A stretch of DNA of 64,000 bases, taken from NCBI RefSeq assembly GCF_945859685.1, contig NW_026605825.1, positions 1 through 64,000 of the forward strand, written 5' to 3'. Under the pieces are notes generated by a model. It was not told the DNA's origin and ran no database searches. It saw only the letters and a list, made by a program, of their open reading frames with translations. Positions 53,701-64,000 of the stretch are shown here, one piece after another. Position 1 is the first letter of the stretch. Every line of letters starts with the position of its first letter. Origin of the DNA: Eupeodes corollae (Eukaryota; Arthropoda; Insecta; Diptera; Syrphidae). A program made the translations under genes and the position numbers.

Positions 53701-56700
53701 CCAACCCCCAAAATCGATCAAGACTTCAAAATAGATACTTGACATGTACTAGAAAAAGATACTCCTAATCAAGATCTATCATTATAGATATAGATGAGTC
53801 ATTTTGGAGCATCCTGAAGGATTTTTGATGTTCTAGACGAAAATTAAATCACACCCAAAACCATCACCTGATCCTTTCCAACCCCCAAAATCGATCAAGA
53901 CTTCAAAATAGATACTTGACATGTAGTAGAAAAAGATACTAATAATCAAGATCTATCATTATAGATATAGATGAGTCATTTTGGAGCATTATGAAGGATT
54001 TTTGATGTTCTAGACGAAAATCAAATCACACCCAAAACCATCACCTGATCCTTCCCAACCCCCAAAATCGATCAAGACTTCAAAATAGATACTTGACATG
54101 TACTAGAAAAAGATACTCCTAATCAAGATCTATCATTATAGATATAGATGAGTCATTTTGGAGCATCCTGAAGGATTTTTGATGTTCTAGACGAAAATCA
54201 AATCACACCCAAAACCATCACCTGATCCTTCCCAACCCCCAAAATCGATCAAGACTTCAAAATAGATACTTGACATGTACTAGAAAAAGATACTCCTAAT
54301 CAAGATCTATCATTATAGATATAGATGAGTCATTTTGGAGCATCCTGAAGGATTTTTGATGTTCTAGACGAAAATCAAATCACACCCAAAACCATCACCT
54401 GATCCTTCCCAACCCCCAAAATCGATCAAGACTTCAAAATAGATACTTGACATGTACTAGAAAAAGATACTCCTAATCAAGATATATCATTATAGATATA
54501 GATGAGTCATTTTGGAGCATCCTGAAGGATTTTTGATGTTCTAGACGAAAATCAAATCACACCCAAAACCATCACCTGATCCTTCCCAACCCCCAAAATC
54601 GATCAAGACTTCAAAATAGATACTTGACATGTACTAGAAAAAGATACTCCTAATCAAGATCTATCATTATAGATATAGATGAGTCATTTTGGAGCATCCT
54701 GAAGGATTTTTGATGTTCTAGACGAAAATCAAATCACACTTAAAACCATCACCTGATCCTTCCCAACCCCCAAAATCGATCAAGACTTCAAAATAGATAC
54801 TTGACATGTACTAGAAAAAGATACTCCTAATCAAGATGTATCATTATAGATATAGATGAGTCATTTTGGAGCATCCTGAAGGATTTTTGATGTTCTAGAC
54901 GAAAATCAAATCACACCCAAAACCATCACCTGATCCTTCCCAACCCCCAAAATCGATCAAGACTTCAAAATAGATACTTGACATGTACTAGAAAAAGATA
55001 CTCCTAATCAAGATCTATCATTATAGATATAGATGACTCATTTTGGAGCATCCTGAAGGATTTTTGATGTTCTAGACGAAAATCAAATCACACCCAAAAC
55101 CATCACCTGATCCTTCCCAACCCCCAAAATCGATCAAGACTTCAAAATAGATACTTGACATGTACTAGAAAAAGATACTCCTAATCAAGATCTATCATTA
55201 TAGATATAGATGAGTCATTTTGGAGCATCCTGAAGGATTTTTGATGTTCTAGACGAAAATCAAATCAACACCCAAAACCATCACCTGATCCTTCCCAACC
55301 CCCAAAATCGATCAAGACTTCAAAATAGATACTTGACATGTACTAGAAAAAGATACTCCTAATCAAGATCTATCATTATAGATATAGATGAGTCATTTTG
55401 GAGCATCCTGAAGGATTTTTGATGTTCTAGACGAAAATCAAATCACACCCAAAACCATCACCTGATCCTTCCCAACCCCCAAAATCGATCAAGACTTCAA
55501 AATAGATACTTGACATGTACTAGAAAAAGATACTCCTAATCAAGATCTATCATTATAGATATAGATGAGTCATTTTGGAGCATCCTGAAGGATTTTTGAT
55601 GTTCTAGACGAAAATCAAATCACACCCAAAACCATCACCTGATCCTTCCCAACCCCCAAAATCGATCAAGACTTCAAAATAGATACTTGACATGTACTAG
55701 AAAAAGATACTCCTAATCAAGATCTATCATTATAGATATAGATGAGTCATTTTGGAGCATCCTGAAGGATTTTTGATGTTCTAGACGAAAATCAAATCAC
55801 ACCCAAAACCATCACCTGATCCTTCCCAACCCCCAAAATCGGTCAAGACTTCAAAATAGATACTTGACATGTACTAGAAAAAGATACTCCTAATCAAGAT
55901 CTATCATTATAGATATAGATTAGTCATTTTGGAGCATCCTGAAGGATTTTTGATGTTCTAGACGAAAATCAAATCACATCCAAAACCATCACCTGATCCT
56001 TCCCAACCCCCAAAATCGATCAAGACTTCAAAATAGATACTTGACATGTACTAGAAAAAGATACTCCTAATCAAGATCTATCATTATAGATATAGATGAG
56101 TCATTTTGGAGCATCCTGAAGGATTTTTGATGTTCTAGACGAAAATCAAATCACACCCAAAACCATCACCTGATCCTTCCCAACCCCCAAAATCGATCAA
56201 GACTTCAAAATAGATACTTGACATGTACTAGAAAAAGATACTCCTAATCAAGATCTATCATTATAGATATAGATGAGTCATTTTGGAGCATCCTGAAGGA
56301 TTTTTGATGTTCTAGACGAAAATCAAATCACACCCAAAACCATCACCTGATCCTTCCCAACCCCCAAAATCGATCAAGACTTCAAAATAGATACTTGACA
56401 TGTACTAGACAAAAGATACTCCTAATTAAGATCTATCATTATAGATATAGATGAGTCATTTTGGAGCATCCTGAAGGATTTTTGATGTTCTAGACGAAAA
56501 TCAAATCACACCCAAAACCATCACCTGATCCTTCCCAACCCCCAAAATCGATCAAGACTTCAAAATAGATACTTGACATGTACTAGAAAAAGATACTCCT
56601 AATCAAGATCTATCATTATAGATATAGATGAGTCATTTTGGAGCATCCTGAAGGATTTTTGATGTTTTAGACGAAAATCAAATCACACCCAAAACCATCA

Positions 56701-57957
56701 CCTGATCCTTCCCAACCCCCAAAATCGATCAAGACTTCAAAATAGATACTTGACATGTACTAGAAAAAGATACTCCTAATCAAGATCTATCATTATACAT
56801 ATAGATGAGTCATTTTGGAGCATCCTGAAGGATTTTTGATGTTCTAGACGAAAATCAAATCACACCCAAAACCATCACCTGATCCTTCCCAACCCCCAAA
56901 ATCGATCAAGACTTCAAAATAGATACTTGACATGTACTAGAAAAAGATACTCCTAATCAAGATCTATCATTATAGATATAGATGAGTCATTTTGGAGCAT
57001 CCTGAAGGATTTTTGATGTTCTAGACGAAAATCAAATCACACCCAAAACCATCCACCTGATCCTTCCCAACCCCCAAAATCGATCAAGACTTTCAAAATA
57101 GATACTTGACATGTACTAGAAAAAGATACTCCTAATCAAGATCTATCATTATAGATATAGATGAGTCATTTTGGAGCATCCTGAAGGATTTTTGATGTTC
57201 TAGACGAAAATCAAATCACACCTCAAAACCATCACCTGATCCTTCCCAACCCCCAAAATCGATCAAGACTTCAAAATAGATACTTGACATGTACTAGAAA
57301 AAGATACTCCTAATCAAGAATCTATCATTATAGATATAGATGAGTCATTTTTGGAGCATCCTGAAGGATTTTTGATGTTCTAGACGAAAATCAAATCACA
57401 CCCAAAACCATCACCTGATCCTTCCCAACCCCCCAAAATCGATCAAGACTTCAAAATAGATACTTGACATGTACTAGAAAAAGATACTCCTAATCAATAT
57501 CTATCATTATAGATATAGATGAGTCATTTTGGAGCATCCTGAAGGATTTTTGATGTTCTAGACGAAAATCAAATCACACCCAAAACCATCACCTGATCCT
57601 TCCCAACCCCCAAAATCGATCAAGACTTCAAAATAGATACTTGACATGTACTAGAAAAAGATACTCCTAATCAAGATCTATCATTATAGATATAAATGAG
57701 TCATTTTGGAGCATCCTGAAGGATTTTTGATGTTCTAGACGAAAATCAAATCACACCCAAAACCATCACCTGATCCTTCCCAACCCCCAAAATCGATCAA
57801 GACTTCAAAATAGATACTTGACATGTACTAGAAAAAGATACTCCTAATCAAGATCTATCATTATAGATATAGATGAGTCATTTTGGAGCATCCTGAAGGA
57901 TTTTTGATGTTCTAGACGAAAATCAAATCACAGCCCAAAACCATCACCTGATCCTTC

Positions 57958-58055
57958 CCAACCCCCAAAATCGATCGAAACATCGAAATCCTGAAGGATA
58001 TTTTGATGTTCTAGACGAAAATCAAATCACACCCAAAACCATCACCTGATCCTTC
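57958..58055. repeat. Truncated monomer with 11-bp filler (98 bp), copy 2
   Basis: Same breakpoints and same 11-bp filler as at 53,604, plus one extra A in GGATATTTTGATG. The starts are 4,354 bp apart, which is the 97-bp short unit plus 24 full monomers and the small insertions in between. A single ancestral event was then copied. Confidence 0.92.
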
Positions 58056-58232
58056 CCAACCCCCAAAATCGATCAAGACTTCAAAATAGATACTTGACAT
58101 GTACTAGAAAAAGATACTCCTAATCAAGATCTATCATTATAGATATAGATGAGTCATTTTGGAGCATCCTGAAGGATTTTTGATGTTCTAGACGAAAATC
58201 AAATCACACCCAAAACCATCACCTGATCCTTC

Positions 58233-58401
58233 CCAACCCCCAAAATCGATCAAGATAGATACTTGACATGTACTAGAAAAAGATACTCCTAATCAAGATC
58301 TATCATTATAGATATAGATGAGTCATTTTGGAGCATCCTGAAGGATTTTTGATGTTCTAGACGAAAATCAAATCACACCCAAAACCATCACCTGATCCTT
58401 C
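58233..58401. repeat. Monomer with 8-bp deletion (169 bp)
   Basis: CAAGA is joined directly to TAGATAC, removing CTTCAAAA. This is a small private deletion, with no second copy in the window. Confidence 0.88.
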
Positions 58402-61400
58402 CCAACCCCCAAAATCGATCAAGACTTCAAAATAGATACTTGACGTGTACTAGAAAAAGATACTCCTAATCAAGATCTATCATTACAGATATAGATGAGT
58501 CATTTTGGAGCATCCTGAAGGATTTTTGATGTTCTAGACGAAAATCAAATCACACCCAAAACCATCACCTGATCCTTCCCAACCCCAAAAATCGATCAAG
58601 ACTTCAAAATAGATACTTGACATGTACTAGAAAAAGATACTCCCTAATCAAGATCTATCATTATAGATATAGATGAGTCATTTTGGAGCATCCTGAAGGA
58701 TTTTTGATGTTCTCAGACGAAAATCAAATCACACCCAAAACCATCACCTGATCCTTCCCAACCCCCAAAATCGATCAAGACTTCAAAATAGATACTTGAC
58801 ATGTACTAGAAAAAGATACTCCTAATCAAGATCTATCATTATAGATATAGATGAGTCATTTTGGAGCATCCTGAAGGATTTTTGATGTTCTAGACGAAAA
58901 TCAAATCACACCCAAAACCATCACCTGATCCTTCCCAACCCCCAAAATCGATCAAGACTTCAAAATAGATACTTGACATGTACTAGAAAAAGATACTCCT
59001 AATCAAGATATCTATCATTATAGATATAGATGAGTCATTTTGGAGCATCCTGAAGGATTTTTGATGTTCTAGACGAAAATCAAATCACACCCAAAACCAT
59101 CACCTGATCCTTCCCAACCCCCAAAATCGATCAAGACTTCAAAATAGATACTTGACATGTACTAGAAAAAGATACTCCTAATCAAGATCTATCATTATAG
59201 ATATAGATGAGTCATTTTGGAGCATCCTGAAGGATTTTTGATGTTCTAGACGAAAATCAAATCACACCCAAAACCATCACCTGATCCTTCCCAACCCCCA
59301 AAATCGATCAAGACTTCAAAATAGATACTTGACATGTACTAGAAAAAGATACTCCTAATCAAGATCTATCATTATAGATATAGATGAGTCATTTTGGAGC
59401 ATCCTGAAGGATTTTTGATGTTCTAGACGAAAATCAAATCACACCCAAAACCATCACCTGATCCTTCCCAACCCCCAAAATCGATCAAGACTTCAAAATA
59501 GATACTTGACATGTACAAGAAAAAGATACTCCTAATCAAGATCTATCATTATAGATATAGATGAGTCATTTTGGAGCATCCTGAAGGATTTTTGATGTTC
59601 TAGACGAAAATCAAATCACACCCAAAACCATCACCTGATCCTTCCCAACCCCCAAAATCGATCAAGACTTCAAAATAGATACTTGACATGTACTAGAAAA
59701 AGATACTCCTAATCAAGATCTATCATTATAGATATAGATGAGTCATTTTGGAGCATCCTGAAGGATTTTTGATGTTCTAGACGAAAATCAAATCACACCC
59801 AAAACCATCACCTGATCCTTCCCAACCCCCAAAATCGATCAAGACTTCAAAATAGATACTTGACATGTACTAGAAAAAGATACTCCTAATCAAGATCTAT
59901 CATTATAGATATAGATGAGTCATTTTGGAGCATCCTGAAGGATTTTTGATGTTCTAGACGAAAATCAAATCACACCCAAAACCATCACCTGATCATTCCC
60001 AACCCCCAAAATCGATCAAGACTTCAAAATAGATACTTGACATGTACTAGAAAAAGATACTCCTAATCAAGATCTATCATTATAGATATAGATGAGTCAT
60101 TTTGGAGCATCCTGAAGGATTTTTGATGTTCTAGACGAAAATCAAATCACACCCAAAACCATCACCTGATCCTTCCCAACCCCTAAAATCGATCAAGACT
60201 TCAAAATAGATACTTGACATGTACTACAAAAAGATACTCCTAATCAAGATCTATCATTATAGATATAGATGAGTCATTTTGGAGCATCCTGAAGGATTTT
60301 TGATGTTCTAGACGAAAATCAAATCACACCCAAAACCATCACCTGATCCTTCCCAACCCCCAAAATCGATCAAGACTTCAAAATAGATACTTGACATGTA
60401 CTAGAAAAAGATACTCCTAATCAAGATCTATCATTATAGATATAGATGAGTCATTTTGGAGCATCCTGAAGGATTTTTGATGTTCTAGACGAAAATCAAA
60501 TCACACCCAAAACCATCACCTGATCCTTCCCAACCCCCAAAATCGATCAAGACTTCAAAATAGATACTTGACATGTACTAGAAAAAGATACTCCTAATCA
60601 AGATCTATCATTATAGATATAGATGAGTCATTTTGGAGCATCCTGAAGGATTTTTGATGTTCTAGACGAAAATCAAATCACACCCAAAACCATCACCTGA
60701 TCCTTCCCAACCCCCAAAATCGATCAAGACTTCAAAATAGATACTTGACATGTACTAGAAAAAGATACTCCTAATCAAGATCTATCATTATAGATATAGA
60801 TGAGTCATTTTGGAGCATCCTGAAGGATTTTTAATGTTCTAGACGAAAATCAAATCACACCCAAAACCATCACCTGATCCTTCCCAACCCCCAAAATCGA
60901 TCAAGACTTCCAAATAGATACTTGACATGTACTAGAAAAAGATACTCCTAATCAAGATCTATCATTATAGATATAGATGAGTCATTTTGGAGCATCCTGA
61001 AGGATTTTTGATGTTCTAGACGAAAATCAAATCACACCCAAAACCATCACCTGATCCTTCCCAACCCCCAAAATCGATCAAGACTTCAAAATAGATACTT
61101 GACATGTACTAGAAAAAGATACTCCTAATCAAGATCTATCATTATAGATATAGATGAGTCATTTTGGAGCATCCTGAAGGATTTTTGATGTTCTAGACGA
61201 AAATCAAATCACACCCAAAACCATCACCTGATCCTTCCCAACCCCCAAAATCGATCAAGACTTAAAAATAGATACTTGACATGTACTAGAAAAAGATACT
61301 CCTAATCAAGATCTATCATTATAGATATAGATGAGTCATTTTGGAGCATCCTGAAGGATTTTTGATGTTCTAGACGAAAATCAAATCACACCCAAAACCA

Positions 61401-64000
61401 TCACCTGATCCTTCCCAACCCCCAAAATCGATCAAGACTTCAAAATAGATACTTGACATGTACTAGAAAAAGATACTCCTAATCAAGATCTATCATTATA
61501 GATATAGATGAGTCATTTTGGAGCATCCTGAAGGATTTTTGATGTTCTAGACGAAAATCAAATCACACCCAAAACCATCACCTGATCCTTCCCAACCCCC
61601 AAAATCGATCAAGACTTCAAAATAGATACTTGACATGTACTAGAAAAAGATACTCCTAATCAAGATCTATCATTATAGATATAGATGAGTCATTTTGGAG
61701 CATCCTGAAGGATTTTTGATGTTCTAGACGAAAATCAAATCACACCCAAAACCATCACCTGATCCTTCCCAACCCCCAAAATCGATCAAGACTTCAAAAT
61801 AGATACTTGACATGTACTAGAAAAAGATACTCCTAATCAAGATCTATCATTATAGATATAGATGAGTCATTTTGGAGCATCCTGAAGGATTTTTGATGTT
61901 CTAGACGAAAATCAAATCACACCCAAAACCATCACCTGATCCTTCCCAACCCCCAAAATCGATCAAGACTTCAAAATAGATACTTGACATGTACTAGAAA
62001 AAGATACTCCTAATCAAGATCTATCATTATAGATATAGATGAGTCATTTTGGAGCATCCTGAAGGATTTTTGATGTTCTAGACGAAAATCAAATCACACC
62101 CAAAACCATCACCTGATCCTTCCCAACCCCCAAAATCGATCAAGACTTCAAAATAGATACTTGACATGTACTAGAAAAAGATACTCCTAATCAAGATCTA
62201 TCATTATAGATATAGATGAGTCATTTTGGAGCATCCTGAAGGATTTTTGATGTTCTAGACGAAAATCAAATCACACCCAAAACCATCACCTGATCCTTCC
62301 CAACCCCCAAAATCGATCAAGACTTCAAAATAGATACTTGACATGTACTAGAAAAAGATACTCCTAATCAAGATCTATCATTATAGATTAAGATGAGTCA
62401 TTTTGGAGCATCCTGAAGGATTTTTAATGTTCTAGACGAAAATCAAATCACACCCAAAACCATCACCTGATCCTTCCCAACCCCCAAAATCGATCAAGAC
62501 TTCAAAATAGATACTTGACATGTACTAGAAAAAGATACTCCTAATCAAGATCTATCATTATAGATATAGATGAGTCATTTTGGAGCATCCTGAAGGATTT
62601 TTGATGTTCTAGACGAAAATCAAATCACACCCAAAACCATCACCTGATACTTCCCAACCCCCAAAATCGATCAAGACTTCAAAATAGATACTTGACATGT
62701 AACAGAAAAAGATACTCCTAATCAAGATCTATCATTATAGATATAGATGAGTCATTTTGGAGCATCCTGAAGGATTTTTGATGTTCTAGACGAAAATCAA
62801 ATCACACCCAAAACCATCACCTGATCCTTCCCAACCCCCAAAATCGATCAAGACTTCAAAATAGATACTTGACATGTACTAGAAAAAGATACTCCTAATC
62901 AAGATCTATCATTATAGATATAGATGAGTCATTTTGGAGCATCCTGAAGGATTTTTGATGTTCTATACGAAAATCAAATCAAACCCAAAACTATCACCTG
63001 ATCCTTCCCAACCCCCAAAATCGATCAAGACTTCAAAATAGATACTTGACATGTACTAGAAAAAGATACTCCTAATCAAGATCTATCATTATAGATATAG
63101 ATGAGTCATTTTGGAGCATCCTGAAGGATTTTTGATGTTCTAGACGAAAATCAAATCACACCCAAAACCATCACCTGATCCTTCCCAACCCCCAAAATCG
63201 ATCAAGACTTCAAAATAGATACTTGACATGTACTAGAAAAAGATACTCCTAATCAAGATCTATCATTATAGATATAGATGAGTCATTTTGGAGCATCCTG
63301 AAGGATTTTTGATGTTCTAGACGAAAATCAAATCACACCCAAAACCATCACCTGATCCTTCCCAACCCCCAAAATCGATCAAGACTTCAAAATAGATACT
63401 TGACATGTACTAGAAAAAGATACTCCTAATCAAGATCTATCATTATAGATATAGATGAGTGATTTGGAGCATCCTGAAGGATTTTTGATGTTCTAGACGA
63501 AAATCAAATCACACCCAAAACCATCACCTGATCCTTCCCAACCCCCAAAATCGATCAAGACTTCAAAATAGATACTTGACATGTACTAGAAAAAGATACT
63601 CCTAATCAAGATCTATCATTATAGATATAGATGAGTCATTTTGGAGCATCCTGAAGGATTTTTGATGTTCTAGACGAAAATCAAATCACACCCAAAACCA
63701 TCAAATGATCCTTCCCAACCCCCAAAATCGATCAAGACTTCAAAATAGATACTTGACATGTACTAGAAAATGATACTCCTAATCAAGATCTATCATTATA
63801 GATATAGATGAGTCATTTTGGAGCATCCTGAAGGATTTTTGATGTTCTAGACGAAAATCAAATCACACCCAAAACCATCACCTGATCCTTCCCAACCCCC
63901 AAAATCGATCAAGACTTCAAAATAGATACTTGACATGTACTAGAAAAAGATACTCCTAATCAAGATCTATCATTATAGATATAGATGAGTCATTTTGGAG

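Larger units (their letters stand above)
57053..59010. other. Cluster of small insertions in the array
   Basis: Eleven small insertions and no matching set of single-base deletions fall in about 2 kb: ATCCACCTG 57,053, GACTTTCAAA 57,091, CACCTCAAAA 57,223, CAAGAATCTA 57,320, CATTTTTGGA 57,351, AACCCCCCAAAA 57,430, CACAGCCCAA 57,933, GGATATTTTG about 58,000, CTCCCTAATC 58,643, TTCTCAGACG 58,714 and the two-base GATATCTATC 59,010. Elsewhere in the array such insertions are many kilobases apart. Some extend homopolymers; others insert a new base. Confidence 0.88.
45713..64000. repeat. 177-bp satellite DNA array, right segment
   Basis: Continuation of the same array, in the same orientation and phase, after the SINE insertion. 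Removing the 319-bp element and one copy of its 12-bp duplication restores a continuous monomer. The window ends at monomer position 109, so the array continues beyond it. This half is less uniform than the left: indels concentrate between about 52.8 and 59.0 kb, including two 97-98-bp truncated monomers (53,604 and 57,958) and an 8-bp deletion (58,233 monomer). From about 59.0 kb to the end most units are again at consensus, apart from scattered substitutions and a -1 change at about 63,461. No gene or second transposable element was seen. Confidence 0.98.

Noticed and set aside
1..64000. Protein-coding repeat, since 177 is divisible by 3 and an open frame would run through many units
   Set aside because: All three forward frames (for example stops at 32, 40 and 66 of the monomer) and all three reverse frames contain stops in every unit. 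The longest open run is about 39 codons and has no ATG.
1..64000. Telomeric repeats (TTAGG or TTAGGG type)
   Set aside because: No tandem run of either repeat occurs on either strand, so a telomeric position cannot be argued from this window.
1..64000. One fixed higher-order repeat for the whole array
   Set aside because: Rare-variant spacings include 1, 2, 5, 6, 7, 8, 9, 10, 12, 25 and 68 units, with no dominant length in this window.

Overview
The window is almost entirely one satellite DNA array. A 177-bp monomer (35.6% GC; A67 C40 G23 T47) repeats head-to-tail in a single orientation from the first base to the last. Counting period shifts gives about 360 monomers plus a 109-bp partial copy at the right edge. 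Most copies are identical or differ from the consensus at one or two bases, so the array has been homogenised recently. All six reading frames of the monomer contain stops, and I see no protein-coding gene. This points to constitutive heterochromatin (centromeric, pericentromeric or subtelomeric) of a eukaryote. The only other sequence is a tRNA-derived SINE whose build resembles SINEs common in insects. An insect is therefore my best guess for the host; I cannot name a species.

Layout. 1-2,446 is invariant array. 2.4-11 kb is array with sparse substitutions. About 5.0-11.5 kb shares an ordered set of rare variants with about 17.1-22.8 kb, which reveals a long-range duplication offset by about 68 monomers. 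11.2-14.1 kb holds three copies of a two-monomer variant pair spaced 6 and 9 monomers apart. 26.6-29.0 kb holds a 10-monomer repeat, 37.4-40.2 kb a 12-monomer repeat (exactly 2,124 bp), and 43.0-46.7 kb a 7/8-monomer repeat present in two to three versions. A 319-bp SINE on the minus strand sits at 45,394-45,712 with a perfect 12-bp target-site duplication. From 50 kb onward the array is less uniform. It carries two copies of the same 97-98-bp truncated monomer (53,604 and 57,958) and a dense run of single-base insertions at 57.05-59.0 kb. After 59 kb it becomes near-uniform again.

How it fits together. The variants act as barcodes. Their spacing is always a whole number of 177-bp units, once local indels are counted, and ranges from 1 to about 68 units. 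This is what unequal exchange, slippage or segmental amplification at many scales would produce. There is no single fixed higher-order repeat. The SINE is a later intruder into one copy of the 7/8-monomer repeat, inserted inside the small AT-rich hairpin of a monomer. Nothing here looks like a new protein-coding system. The interest lies in array evolution, the SINE, and possible assembly artefacts near 57-59 kb.
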